A DNA stretch of 64,000 bases, from the NCBI RefSeq assembly GCF_000499845.2, contig NC_023758.2:13424427-13488426 (forward strand), in the 5' to 3' direction. Source of the stretch: Phaseolus vulgaris (Eukaryota; Streptophyta; Magnoliopsida; Fabales; Fabaceae). Below are positions 24,461 to 35,709 of this stretch, piece after piece (within the stretch, counting starts at the first letter, position 1; each line of letters starts with the position of its first letter). A program made the translations under genes and the position numbers. The notes under the pieces are model-generated. The model was not told the DNA's origin. It worked only from the letters and a program-made list of their open reading frames with translations, and made no database searches.

Positions 24461-25042
24461 TCACCCAAAAGTCTGTTCCATAATTCCAACAAACTCACTT
24501 CTATCAATTAGTTGATCACCATTTTGATCAACTGCATTGATCATTTTCTGACATTCCATTAAATCCTTAACTAACCCCAGAGAGGACAACACCCTTTGCA
24601 ACTCTCTTGCCTCTATAAACCCATCTTTGTTTTGGTCAAACACATCAAAGGCTTCTTCTACCTCCGACAAGGTAACATCTTCATCGAACAATTCCTCAAT
24701 TTCTTGAACACCACATTCCTCAATCCCATCACATTCACACTGAACGATCATTCCTAGCTTTTCCATCACCAAAACCACCTCTTCTTTGCACACTCTTGGC
24801 CCTCTCTCAGTGTAGTCCAAGCCCTGCTTCACAGCTTCACAATTTGACTCAACTGTAGTTTTGATCCATGTCTTCCCTTTTTGAGAGACACAACTAAACA
24901 CAAACTTGAAGTAAAACAAGAATGAGAAGAAACCCTTTGTTCTCCACGCTAGAATTCCAAGACATGAAGAGAGCAAAAATAAGGTTGTATTACTACCGTG
25001 TTTGTTCTCCATGTTGATAGCTAAACTTGGGAAATAGCACAC
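24461..25042 (-). CDS. Calmodulin-like protein with two EF-hands (CML45/46-like)
   Basis: A single-exon gene of 193 codons. Two EF-hand calcium loops lie near the C-terminus. Loop 1, residues 136-147 (DQNKDGFIEARE), has all standard ligands with Asp at 1, Asn at 3, Asp at 5 and Glu at 12. Loop 2, residues 172-183 (DQNGDQLIDRSE), has Gln instead of the usual Gly at position 6 but keeps the ligands. The N-terminal third holds a hydrophobic, Phe-rich stretch (about residues 20-52) that could anchor the protein in a membrane. An acidic linker (IEELFDEDVTLSEVEEAF) leads into loop 1. Only two of calmodulin's four hands are present. The layout fits the CML45-CML48 branch, thought to be calcium sensors. 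A second in-frame Met at residue 11 (25012) may be the true start. The family assignment is firm, the branch less so. The neighbours do not suggest a pathway. Confidence 0.85.
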   Translation of the reverse strand: MCYFPSLAINMENKHGSNTTLFLLSSCLGILAWRTKGFFSFLFYFKFVFSCVSQKGKTWIKTTVESNCEAVKQGLDYTERGPRVCKEEVVLVMEKLGMIVQCECDGIEECGVQEIEELFDEDVTLSEVEEAFDVFDQNKDGFIEARELQRVLSSLGLVKDLMECQKMINAVDQNGDQLIDRSEFVGIMEQTFG

Positions 25043-26689
25043 TGAACTATACTATTGTGGATGATGTACTTGTTCTAAGATCCAATGTCCAATTATTTAT
25101 TGGCAAAAAAGAGACCCTTTTCTGAGCTTCAACTAGAAGCGTCAACTCTTCAACGTGATACAAGGGGAAATGTGTCTGCGACTACATTGCTTCAAGCTTT
25201 CCCGGAAGAAAGGAAGTGTTTGGTAGAGAAACATTTTATGCTTAGTGTGAGGAGAAAAAAAGTTTCATCAACTTGAATTTCTGTGAAATTTACAAAGGGA
25301 TATAAAATAGTGACATATGGATCGTGAACGCTTGAACTTTCTTAATGATTCATAATAAAGTTCACATGCAATTCTTGGTAAAATAAGTTGTTTCAAAAAC
25401 GCGTTCAGAAGGGAGTTTCTCCACAAGTTCTTCCAACGAATATGCCAACAAAATGTCTGGTCACTTCACCAATATTCTTTCCTTCCCTTTAGTGAGGGCT
25501 TTTCTTACGGAAGTAGTCTAATATTTTTCGTAAATTATAAAGATGGATAGATTTTTAAATAATTATATAATTGAGTAACTTGTACTATAGTAATAATAAC
25601 AATTCTAAAATAAAGAAGTCGTATTTTAAAACAGGATTTCAGTTCATATTGTAATTTTTGTCTCGTAAGAAGTCGTGTATGAGTGATTGAAGAATTTTAT
25701 TTTCCTTTTTTAGTAAAGTTGTCCTAACAAGAATATTTTTTTTTGGTTGAAGTGGTGTTTGATAACATGTTTTACAATTTTTTTTTTTATTTTGTGAAGT
25801 TGGGCATGCTTAAAAATCGTGCTTCCTAGCATGTTTTTATTTATTTATTTCTTTATTCCTTATTTGTTTTTTCTTTTTATAAATTTAGATAATGTAGTTA
25901 ACTATTTATTTAAATTCTAATTGAATGTATTTTGGATAATTTAAAATATTAATGTAGTTAAATTTATTTAATTTTTTTAAATAGTTAAATATTTAGTTAA
26001 TTTAATTAATTAATATAATTACTTAGGTTAATTGAATGTAATTTCTAAAAAAACTAAAGTAATGCCACTAAAATATATGTTACCATTGAAATAAGATTAA
26101 TTCAAATAAAAGGAAAAATATCGTTAATAAGAACAAAAAAAACATATGTATCTTAGTGAGAATCATTGTCACAAGATGATCTTCTAAGTTGTCTTCTCGA
26201 CTTTTTATGTGTTGCGTGTCAGTAAATGATGGTGCAACTGGTGATCCATGTTCATTGTGATCATGTTTCTCTTCACTGTTCTCACTTCTATTATCGGACG
26301 TTTGTGAAGACATGGTTGGTCGATCGCAATTCATAGATTGTACTAAATTGTATGCAGAGAGCAGAATGGTCGAAGAAGTAGCAAATATATTATTTGATAA
26401 AGTTGAAAAAAAAATCCGTTGAGATGAAAATATGTTATGTGTGGAAGGAACTTGATGTTAAGATGATAATTGACCAAGCAATGTGAGAATGTTACCGATG
26501 TATCTGAACGTTGGAGGTGGTTGAAAATTAAAATCAATAACATATTGAGTTAAAATTATTGAGAAACAGAAGAAGATCCAATATGTTGATATTGTGGTTG
26601 AGATTGTGTTTGTTGAAGGTAGTGGAACATGTCATTGTGTTGGAAAAGTAATGGGTGTGATTAAAATTATAGTATGAAATGTGATATAA
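25043..26689. other. Intergenic region upstream of the CML gene
   Basis: The first part likely contains the CML promoter (minus strand). A 63-codon open frame at 25085-25276 has no recognisable domain. From about 25700 the sequence is low-complexity AT. The minus-strand frame at 26080-26334 is rich in Ser, Glu and His and could be the tail of the adjacent plant-mobile-domain pseudogene, but this is not supported by a motif. Confidence 0.35.
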
Positions 26690-27960
26690 AATGAACTTAC
26701 ATTGTCCATTCCATATGTTGTGTAGTGTCATGCAAATGACCATTATTGTCGAACTGGTGTCCTTGAATTAGGCAGCTATGTTGATCATTTTAGATGACAA
26801 TCCACTTTTCATAATATTGTGGTCAATTTCTATTCGCTCTTCCTCTCATGTCATCTTTATGAAGTTGGTCTAAGTTTAATGTATTGTAGGAATACATTGG
26901 TGAAACCCAAATTGCCTCATGACCCTATCAACTTGATGTTACTGTGAAAAAACATATAAGAGGAACAAATGCGCAACTCTCAGGAGGGACATCAATGTGA
27001 TGAAATACCTGACGTTATCTGCACAATAAGGAGTCCACAAAACTAAAAAAAAATTATTATTAGGATGAGTGATGAGTGTGATAAAATACCTATGTGGGAA
27101 ATAATTGGATTTAGGAATGATCTCCTTTGATTGCAAGTGGTTAAATGTGCTTCATAATAGATAAAGTGCATATGTAGGTGTGTGCTTTTCCTTTGTGTTG
27201 GATGAGACCACCCACGATAAAGAATAATTACTTAATTAACAAAATAAGAAATATAAATGTTGCATTTAATTACATTGTGAAGGGAATAAAATCCAACCTT
27301 TTCGCTAATGGAAAGCGAAGAACAATTTCAATGTCATTAGCAATTAACAACTTAATAGTAGAAGAAATACATGTAATGTGATCTCGTGCTTATGACCGCA
27401 ATAATAACATGCAACCTTCAATATTTTTTTGACTGAGGTCAACGCCATGATATAGAGAACAATATAGACATGCCAAAAGAGTTAAGCCCCAATTGTAATT
27501 TTTCACATAATTAAGGTTTGTCAATAACATACGATACATTAGATGAACTCTACTAGCTAATGTTTATGAAATCAACAAACTTTTGATTAATGTTAAAATA
27601 TGTGCTTGTGCATGTCGCCTTATAATGAGCTTGGTTGCATTATCAACCAACTCTCAAAATGCATTGTTAAATCAAGATAATTTTATCGTATTTTCTTTAA
27701 CCACTTTAGCGGGTGGTAACAAACTGAGTAGTTGCTCACAAATTAAAACCAAGTAACCATATGTGACAACGATTATAGGTTCTCCATCAATTTGGAGACC
27801 AAGTTGCAATACAACATCCTCTAAAGTGATAACTTCAAGAGATGACCAAATCCAACGTGATAAATTAAAATTTGTACTTATGGGTTAACCATGTCCAAAT
27901 GCTTTATTATCCAAATTGCCTGATGTGAAGGTCGAAGTAGTCTTTCATCACTTTTCAAAT
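26690..27960 (-). pseudogene. Decayed plant mobile domain (PMD / MAIN-like) gene
   Basis: Reading the minus strand gives, in order, the landmarks of the transposon-derived plant mobile domain. LEVITLEDVVLQLGLQIDGE lies near 27840, AQAHILTLIKSLL near 27600, YNWGLTLLACLYCSLYHGV near 27450 and IEGCMLLL near 27410. They are followed by FPLAKRLDF (27290), TPYCADNVR (27030), LLRVAHLFLLYVFSQ (26960) and HQVDRVMRQFGFHQCIP (26910). Several stops and frame changes separate them, so no intact protein is made. The domain is shared by the MAIN/MAIL proteins of plants and by certain MULE and gypsy transposons. Without terminal repeats I cannot say whether this was a host gene or transposon cargo. It is annotated as a pseudogene on the order of motifs alone. 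Confidence 0.8.
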
Positions 27961-28313
27961 TAATTTAGTTACGTGTTTGTGTTGTAGTCATAATAAATAC
28001 ATGTCGGATTAGAAGTTATGATTGAAAGCCATAACAACAATAACCTAATATTAAAGGAAAATGGTGTTTATTTATAAATTGCATGAAAAAATTAATAAAA
28101 TTATTTTAACCAACAAATAATAATTAAATTCATAAATACATGAAAATAATAAAATAATTTAAACCTTAAAGTTTTAGTTTATTAATATTTTATTTTAGAC
28201 TTAAACAAGTTTCATATTTTTAATATTTGACCAAATTTTATTTTACTAACTAATATGGGTATCTAAGAAATTAAACATATTTTTAAGTCCTAAATAAAAT
28301 ATTTATTTTGATT

Positions 28314-28610
28314 CACTAGTGCAAAAAGAGGACTTTACGACGTGCATAAACACCCGTTTAAGTGGAGACATCATCTACAGAAAAAAAATTAGTGGCAATT
28401 TTGGAAATAAGATCAACATATAGACTATAGTTCTAATTATAACTGTCATCTATTTGAAAAACGAGCATATGGACTACAATTTGGTGGGCAACCGTAATCT
28501 ATAGTGACTACTATATACTATGATTTTTTAGACAACCGTTGTCTATACCTGTTTCTATCATATAGACTACGATTATTAACTCATGATTGTCTTCTATATA
28601 CTTTTTTATA
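28314..28610 (+). mobile_element. CACTA transposon terminus
   Basis: Begins CACTAGTGCAAAAAGAGGAC, a typical CACTA (En/Spm) terminal repeat. It is followed by degenerate subterminal words of the form ATATAGACTA(C/T)(A/G), repeated at about 28420, 28455, 28495, 28540 and 28562. The matching right end was not found. The CT-rich open frames just downstream (28504-28911) carry no domain. Confidence 0.65.
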
Positions 28611-28915
28611 TTCCACTCCAGGCCTTTTCGTCTTCGTGCTTTCTTCTCTATTGCTCCCATTCTTGTCTTCTCTACGACCTCTCCTTGCTGTCAGTGTTCT
28701 CATTCCTTGTAATGTGCCTTTCGTATTGTTTTCTATGTTGTTTTTCATATTTTTTAGCTTTCTTGATGGGTTTTTCTCCATGTTCAATATTGAAAGAAGG
28801 GGTTCCCAAGTTCGAAACTACTACTTGTGTTCTCCTTATCGTTGTTGTTGTGCATCATCACTGAAACTCTTGAGCTCCTCCACAACCTCTGTCCACCATC
28901 TCGATATCTAACTTT

Positions 28916-30558
28916 TGTTAAGATTAATAAAGTCTAAGTTCAAGGGGGGGGAGGTGAATTGGACTTAGGGAAATTTTCGCAAAAGTACAATTTCAGAAAT
29001 CTTGACAAAAAAAAGAAGAGATTGATTTAAAGAAAAACATATTTGATTCTTTATTCCAATAAGCAATTTGAAAAATATAACAAATTGATTTTAGAATCAA
29101 TAGATTTTATTTATGGCTTATCAATTCTAATCTTTATCTAGAGAATTGTTATGAACAAACCAGAAATAAAAACTTTAACAAAACAAGTGAGCTAAGATCT
29201 TAAATTCAGATTTAAAGAAAAGTATTTTATACACACAATTTCAAAGATCTAATCAAACTAGTTATTCAAAGATTTATTCAAGAAACAACAAAATGTAATT
29301 TTGCACCAATTTTTCTTTTTCACACAAATTTGATATAGGAGATTAAGAACAATTCTTAATTTAGGATTGCTTTCAATATCTTTATGAGAAAATCATTCAA
29401 TGATCCATGTTTTCTTGGGTTCAAAGATTGATTAAAGGCTTTAGAATTTGGAAAACAAAATGTGATATATGTCAGAAAAATTGTTAAAAACAACCGATTC
29501 AATTTTGAAACAATAGGTTTATTTTATCATAGATATCCAAATTTCAGATTTAAAAATGCAGTGATTAAGAGAAGAGAGAAGTACACACAGATTTATATTG
29601 GTTCACCCAACATGAGCTACATCTAGTCCCACCTTACACCAAGATGAATTTCACTAAAACCACAACAATCTTTACAAAAAGAATACAAACACAATAGTTC
29701 TTGAAACCTACAAGAACCAGAAACACAAATTGAAAAACCCTTTTTCATAAGCTTTCTACTTCAAGAAACACTATCAAGAAACATACACTAAAACACTTAT
29801 ACAATGAAAGAAGATTAGGAAAGAAAACACCTTGATAGTAGACTCAAGAGTTCGAACCAGGATCCTCAAAGCTGCAACACTTGCCATAACCTTGAATTTC
29901 AAGCCAAAGGCACCAACACAAGAGCACTTAAAAGTTTTTAAGAAAAACTTTCAAAAACTAAAAACTCAATGTAAAATCTCAATGAAAACACTTGAAAACT
30001 TAATGCAAATCGTGATTGCAAGGGGTGATTTGACCTGAGATTAACCTCCTTTTTTATAGGTTTCAAATCAAAACAAATTTTTAAAAAACAGTCAATGACT
30101 GTTACAAAAACAACAGATTAAAGTTAAAAAGAACAATTTTTTTTAAAAATACTCTTGGTGGTAACATAACTACTTTCTGATTAGTTGAAGAAAATGTGAA
30201 CAAAATAGAATTTGGAGTTTAAAATAGAATTGTGAAAATGCTAACAGTTTTGAACCAGTACCAAAGAATCAATTGTTTTGTTAAAAACAGATTAAATTCT
30301 TATGCAGTAAAACAGTTTTTGAAAAACTTGGAGCAGATTTTTTAGAACACTTTTTAAGAGACCCTTGTGCTTAAGTTCATCATCGTGGCTATTAGATAGG
30401 TTTGACCAAGGTGAAAAGGCTACTTAAACAATTATAACCTAACTAATACCATGAATTACATTTTTCATAAACCTTTTAACAAGTTGTCTTTATCAAACAC
30501 ATCTTTCATTGTCGCAATTATAACCTAACTAAGACCATGTTACAATATTGGTCTTGCA
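28916..30558 (-). mobile_element. Copia-type solo LTR, SIRE-like, minus strand
   Basis: On the minus strand the block ends like the LTR of the copia element at 31406. It has a CAATTCACCTCCCCCCCC-like stretch, then a final TTAACA. It includes a GGTGTAAGGTGGGACTAGA-like segment comparable to GGACTGGATGTAGCTCTTGG in that element, and a diverged pair of AACAACCGATT words (about 29490-29515). Left flank ACTTT (28911-28915) and a proposed right flank ACTTA (30559-30563) match at four of five bases, so the right edge is provisional. About 87 bp separate two copies of ATTATAACCTAACTA near the right end. No internal region is seen. Confidence 0.65.
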
Positions 30559-30583
30559 ACTTACGTTGTCGCACATTCTTCTC

Positions 30584-30828
30584 TCTGGTGCAGAAAACAC
30601 TTTTTATGACGGTTAAAAAATATCTTTTATGTCGGTTTTAGAACCTTTATAGATGTAGGTGGCATTGTACAACCTTCATGAGAAGTTCACTTTTTTATGT
30701 TAGACCCAAAGGAACTGTCATATAAAATTCACATTATGACAATTGAAATTACACCCTTCATAGAAAATATTACTTCTATTACATATGATATTTTAACCGT
30801 CATAAAATATGTTATTTTCTATGACAGA
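30584..30828 (+). mobile_element. Second CACTA-type terminus, degenerate
   Basis: GGTGCAGAAAACACTTTTTA near 30588 looks like a decayed CACTAGTGCAGAAAA terminus. It is followed by inverted copies of TATGACGGTTAA / AACCGTCATAAAAT (about 30607 and 30795), typical CACTA subterminal sequence. It is cut off at 30829 by the solo LTR. Confidence 0.5.
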
Positions 30829-31405
30829 TGTTCTTGCCGGTTGACTTGCTTGCCGGTTGACTCTGATGACAAGCTCTAACTCTGTTTGTCTTTTCACAAA
30901 TTTGTCTTATCTCTTGTTGCTCTTAAACGTAACTCCGTTGAAACAGAGGGGGCCTTCCCTGTTGATTGCACTTCGACGATCAAGTCAGTACAGTACAGAG
31001 TTTATAAGATTTTAAGAAGTAATAAGTTTCAGTTTTAGAAACAATGTACCTTTACCTAGGGTCTCAAGCCCCTTTAATGGCTTACCTCTTGTAACAACTT
31101 TCCATCACGAGAATCTAATCTCAACTGAAAGCATACTCAACAGGAAAATATTTTGTTCAGGGTTACACTCTCACGGTGCTGCAACAGAACGAAATCCTTC
31201 CTTCAGGGAGTGCATAAAATAATAACAGAATAACCACCAGGGTACCAACTCATGTACTACATCAGGGGTCCAGTCTGTTTATGTAGGCACCCTCTGGGTG
31301 GTGCTACGTTATCTTTCATTATACATGTAACCTAACCTCTATGTGACCTAACACACATGGGCTTAGGTTTAAAAGAAAACACTTACTTAACTTATACCCC
31401 ATACA

Positions 31406-32474
31406 TGCTGAAAAAGATGCTTTGAAGTCTCCAAATCCAAGAGGAAAGCTTGAAGACCTTGTTGCTGGGTGTGTGTGTGTTGTCTAGTTATTTGAAACTT
31501 GTTAATTCACTCCTTAAGTTGATCCAATTTCATTTGAATCTTTAACCTTTTGAAAAGATGTGTTTTCTAAAAAGCTGTCAAAATTTCAACAGGTTATTTT
31601 TCAAAACAACAGGTTATTTTACCTTAGCAGTTTTTGAAAAACTTGGTTGACTTTGCTGTCAAACCAAAACAATCGATGGTTTCGACAAAATAATCGATTG
31701 TTTTCCTCAAAACCTTAACAGAATTATGTTAAGCAGTTTTAATATGTTTTAAATGATCCTAACTAACTTGGCTCCTTTATTAAATGTTTTTGACCACTTG
31801 GTGGGTCTATATAAAGGTCGTTTTACGCTCTTAATCTTGGAGTAACAGAAAGAGTTTACCAAAACAGTTTTTCTAAGATTTGAAAGAGCTTTGGATCATT
31901 CTTAACTGTGTGGAATATGATTGGGTTGTAATTCTAAACTTTAAGCTTTGTAATACCCAGGTGTATTCTATTCCCTTCTTCCTTGATTACTGTATTTCTG
32001 TAGTTGTGTTGCCAATGAGTGTTGTGTGTTCTTGAGGTGTTCAAGATCAACATTCTTGGTGTGGTTTGCCAAAGGTAGTGTGTTTCTTGAGGGGTTCAAG
32101 GTCACTACTTTGGTGTGTGGTGTTTGTAATTTGGTTTTGATTGCATAGTGGAATACCCAGTGGTTTCTGGGGACTGGATGTAGCTCTTGGTGTAAGAGTG
32201 AACTAGTATAAATTGTTTGTGTGCTTATATCTTACCCTTAACTCTTTAAATTATGTTTTTAAGTTGTTTTTATTAACTACTGATAAAAATAACCGATTGT
32301 TTCGACAAAACAATCGATTGTTTTTCTGATATCATCTTAAAACAGTTTTGGGTATTTGTTTCCTTGATTCTTTTCTCTGTAATTCATCATTGATTTTCAT
32401 TATACCTTCAAAGTTTGCGAAAATCCCTCTTAAACAATTCACCCCCCTCTCGTTTAAGGCCATATATTCTAACA
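31406..32474 (+). repeat. 5' LTR of the SIRE-like element
   Basis: It runs from TGCTGAAAAAGATGCTTTG to TATATTCTAACA. It contains two 21-bp-phased palindromic word pairs (31668-31702 and 32288-32322). A TATATAAAG box at about 31809 is a plausible TATA for element transcription; the 3' LTR has CTATAGAAAG there. Confidence 0.9.
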
Positions 32475-32495
32475 ATTGGCATCAAGAGCTTGGTT
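32475..32495 (+). promoter_or_regulatory. Primer-binding site
   Basis: TTGGCATCAAGAGCTTGG directly follows the LTR. It resembles TGGTATCAGAGC, the complement of the 3' end of initiator-methionine tRNA used by plant copia elements, with a few changes common in SIRE-type elements. Confidence 0.7.
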
Positions 32496-32535
32496 CTTGA
32501 AAGTTATTCAAGTTTTGATCCTAAATCTTTTTTAA

Positions 32536-33954
32536 ATGGCTGAAAAGTTTTCTTTTGGGGAAGGTGCCTGTTTAAACAAACCACCTCTGTTTTGTGGACT
32601 GAATTATCAATTATGGAAGGTTAGAATGAAATTCTTTGTTGAATCTATAGATAGAAAAATCTGGAATGTTATTACAAATAGCTATCTCATGCCTATATCT
32701 GAAAATGTTTCTTCTGAAAGAGAACATCTTGATTCTGTAGCTATGAACATCATTGTATCTGCACTTGATTCTGATGAATTGCTCAAGGTTTTAGAATGTA
32801 GTTCTGCCAAAGAAATGTGGAATACCCTTGAAGAGTATCACAAGAATCCAAGGAGTGCCTTGATAGAAAAAGAAGAATCTTTTGTTGAATCTTTTTCTTC
32901 AGAATCCAGAAAAGAGGTTTGTCTTATAACAAAAGAAGAATTTGGATCAAGTCAAGCTGCTGGGAACAAAAACTGTCAGTACTCAAGTGATGAGAGTGAA
33001 GAGGAAACATTTAGGTTGCTGTTTAAGAAATTCAGCAAGTTCCTAAAGAAGAGAAACAACAAAAGTGACTCATTCAACAAGTATGATAACAAGAAACCTA
33101 CCGAGTTTAACACTAACAAATATACATGCTTTGGATGTGGTGAACAGGGTCATATTAAAACTGAATACCCCAACAAAAAGAGGAAAAACTTCAAGAAGCA
33201 TGAGAAGAAAGGAAAATCGCGAAGAGCTTATAATGATGACTCATCAAGCTCCTCTTCAAGTGATGAAGAAGAAGCAAATTTATGTCAAATGACAAGACAA
33301 GAAAGTGACACAAGCAGTGTAAGTTCAAGCTCTTCCATTAATGTTGAAAACTATAGCCAACTTCTTGAGGTCTTCAATGAGACTCATGAAGAAGCTAACA
33401 GGTTGGCCCTTTTGAACAATCGGTTGAAAGATTTAAACATCTGGTTGGAAAATCGAGTCAAGACTTTGGAAGAAGAGTTGAACCATTCAAAAACAGATTT
33501 TGAAAGTTTGGAAATGATTTACAAAAACTCCTCTTGCAAGTGTGATTCTAGCTTTTGTGAAAATTGTGAATCTCTTCAAAAGAAGGTTCACTATCTTTTA
33601 AAAACCATGGACAAGTTTTCCAAAGGCCAATCCAATCTTGAAACTGTTCTTGCTTCTCAAAAATGTGGTTTTGGCAAGGTTGGGTTGGGGTTTAATCCAA
33701 ACAGCAATAACAGATATGTTTCAAAACCCTTTTCAAGTTTCTTTGAAAAACAACCTGTTGTTTTATCGAAACAACCGGTTGAAATTTGTCATTACTGCAT
33801 GAAAAGGGGCCACACTATTAGATTCTGCAGAGTAAGAAGGTTTTCTGTTCCTAAAGGTATTTTGAAATGGTTTCCTAAGGTTTTTAAGGTTCCTAAGGTC
33901 CCTACTAACTTCATTGGACCCAAATTCATAAGGGGACCAAATCTTGCTTCTTAA
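32536..33954 (+). CDS. gag: Truncated copia gag polyprotein (472 aa)
   Basis: It would build virus-like particles and bind RNA. The N-terminus (MAEKFSFGEGACLNKPPLFC, YQLWKVRMKFF) is the standard start of copia gag. SSAKEMWNTLEEYH is the usual capsid-region motif, but the sequence then jumps to a SALIEKEESF stretch, so much of the capsid domain is missing in frame. Two zinc knuckles are recognisable. The first (residues 197-210, CFGCGEQGHIKTEY) has Tyr in place of its last Cys and is probably non-functional. The second (CHYCMKRGHTIRFC, about 419-432) is complete. A coiled-coil-like stretch lies between about 275 and 330. Just before the second knuckle the frame reads EKQPVVLSKQPVEI, encoded by a palindromic word pair. 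The C-terminus (VPKGILKWFPKVFKVP) is SIRE-like. The frame is open, so protein may be made if transcribed. Confidence 0.85.
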   Translation: MAEKFSFGEGACLNKPPLFCGLNYQLWKVRMKFFVESIDRKIWNVITNSYLMPISENVSSEREHLDSVAMNIIVSALDSDELLKVLECSSAKEMWNTLEEYHKNPRSALIEKEESFVESFSSESRKEVCLITKEEFGSSQAAGNKNCQYSSDESEEETFRLLFKKFSKFLKKRNNKSDSFNKYDNKKPTEFNTNKYTCFGCGEQGHIKTEYPNKKRKNFKKHEKKGKSRRAYNDDSSSSSSSDEEEANLCQMTRQESDTSSVSSSSSINVENYSQLLEVFNETHEEANRLALLNNRLKDLNIWLENRVKTLEEELNHSKTDFESLEMIYKNSSCKCDSSFCENCESLQKKVHYLLKTMDKFSKGQSNLETVLASQKCGFGKVGLGFNPNSNNRYVSKPFSSFFEKQPVVLSKQPVEICHYCMKRGHTIRFCRVRRFSVPKGILKWFPKVFKVPKVPTNFIGPKFIRGPNLAS

Positions 33955-34229
33955 TCTTTTCTTGTAGGTATCCTTGGCAGCCAAGAATCATTTTTGGACT
34001 TGAAGAATGACTGCTAAAGGGAAGTATATCAAGAGCAAAGACAATCTTTGTACCTATACTTTCAATCGTATATGTCTTGCAAGGTTCTTTGAATGTCAAG
34101 AGACATCCTTGGCACATGCATAGTGTTGATCAAAAGAGAAACTTCAAAGAGAGTATGTGTGTTTTCATTTCTCAATTTATGTAAATGTGACTTGTGACCA
34201 TATGAACATCTCAAAGTCTTCTTTTTGAG

Positions 34230-34880
34230 TGAATCTATTGGGGTTCTCTATGCAAAGGTATGAACAAATTGCATACTGCATTTTCATCAATTTAAAAGAT
34301 ATTGTTTTGGTTATGAAAAATGTTCTTTTTGTTATCACAGTAAAACAACCGATTGTTTTTTCGAAACAACCGATTGTTTTTCCTCTGACACCTTTGTATA
34401 ATGCTGCCAAGTTTGCTTATGCATGATTAAACCTATTTCTCTTTTTCAAATCTTGGTTTTGGACAAATATACATTGAGTGTGCCTCAGAATTTGATAATA
34501 AAAGATTATATCCACTTGTTTTCTTGAAAGCTCTATATCATTTTCTATTTCTTGAAATGTCAACATTGTTTGTATTGGTGATCTACTATATTATCATTAT
34601 GATTTATGCTTTGTACAACCCTTCTCATTTTCTATTTGTGAGAGAAAATAGGGGGATCTGTTTATGCTTAATTTGGTTGTATAAGATAGCTTTAAAACTG
34701 ATGCATTATGTTGTTGCTTCTCTGCACTTGAAAGCACTTGATTACTTCAATTTTTCTGGTTTTTCTGCTAATGTTGTATATGCAGAAAACTGGTTTGTGT
34801 GTGTCTTGTTATCTTGCTGCTATACTTGCTTTGTATATGCATCAATTCTGTGTTACAAGACCTTTCAAGTACATGTGCTA
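34230..34880 (+). repeat. Non-coding module A inside the SIRE-like element
   Basis: Shares an ordered set of segments with module B (35710-36690): ATGCAAAGGTATGAA, a palindromic word pair, CTTATGCATGATTA, a polypurine ATAGGGGGA, and near the right end ACTTGCTTTGTATATGCA and GACCTTTCAAGT. The two modules flank the reverse-transcriptase fragment. This sequence would normally lie between pol and the 3' LTR. Open frames in it have hydrophobic character but no recognisable domain. Confidence 0.7.
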
Positions 34881-35119
34881 TGATGAAGAATGATCAAAGT
34901 GGAACTTATGGTTCAAGAGCATATACACCTTACTCATATTCTTGACAAGTCAAAATTCATGACCTATGTAAAGAAACTTCAAGAATAAAGAGTTTGATTT
35001 GGTGTTGTTGATGACTTATATCTGTGGAGGAGTCTGTCCATGTGGTGTTTGATGAAATCATTTGTAGTGATCTAGGTTCTACAAAGGTTTATACAAAAGA
35101 AGATGAGTAGAACATCACC

Positions 35120-35644
35120 TTGGAGAAGCTGGAATCCTGTCCAGAAAAACAACCGATTGATTCTGCGAAACAACCGGTTGAAATTCTGCAGCAGAAAGAG
35201 CTGCCAAAGGAATGGAGAATTCCAAGGGATCTTTCAGTGGAGAACATCATTGGATGCAAATGGGTTCTCAGAAACAAGCTGGATGAATCTGGAGTAGTTA
35301 CAAGGAACAAGGCAAGGCTTGTGGCTAAAGGTTATAATCAAGAAGAAGGCATAGATTATGGTGAAACCTTTGCTCCAGTTGCAAGATTAGAAGTTGTAAG
35401 GTTGCTGTTGGCCTTTGTTTGTTTGAGTGGATTCAAATTGTTTCAAATGGATGTTAAGTGTGGTTTCCTCAATGGAATCATCAATGAGGAAGTCTATGTT
35501 GAACAACCACCGGGCTTTGAAGATCATCAACATCATAACCATGTATACAAGCTGAAAAAGGCCTTGTATGGGCTTAAGCAAGCTCCAAGGCAGTGTGGTA
35601 TGAGAGGCTTAGTAACTTGTATATGTTCATCCTATGTAAAGTAA
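35120..35644 (+). pseudogene. pol: Copia reverse transcriptase, N-terminal fragment
   Basis: The frame encodes the start of the RVT_2 domain. [20 protein letters not shown] lies at about residues 47-66, followed by [47 protein letters not shown] (usually QMDVKSAFLNG, the first catalytic Asp kept), [10 protein letters not shown] and YGLKQAPRQ. An indel within PRQ-W-YERL then shifts the frame (35590s). It is followed by a short duplication of AGTTGTATATGTTCATCCTATG-like sequence (about 35620-35660), where the match to pol ends. The YVDD active site and RNase H are absent, and no integrase lies upstream. The first residues are encoded partly by a palindromic word pair ([13 protein letters not shown]). 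It cannot be an active enzyme. Confidence 0.88.
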
Positions 35645-35709
35645 GTTGTATATGTTCATCCTATGCTTTTGGCTTCATAAGACCAAATGAGATTTTAAAC
35701 ATGCTTGAG

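Noticed and set aside
28504..28911. CT-rich, Leu/Phe-rich open frames on the plus strand
   Set aside because: They overlap CACTA subterminal repeats and consist of low-complexity residues without a domain.
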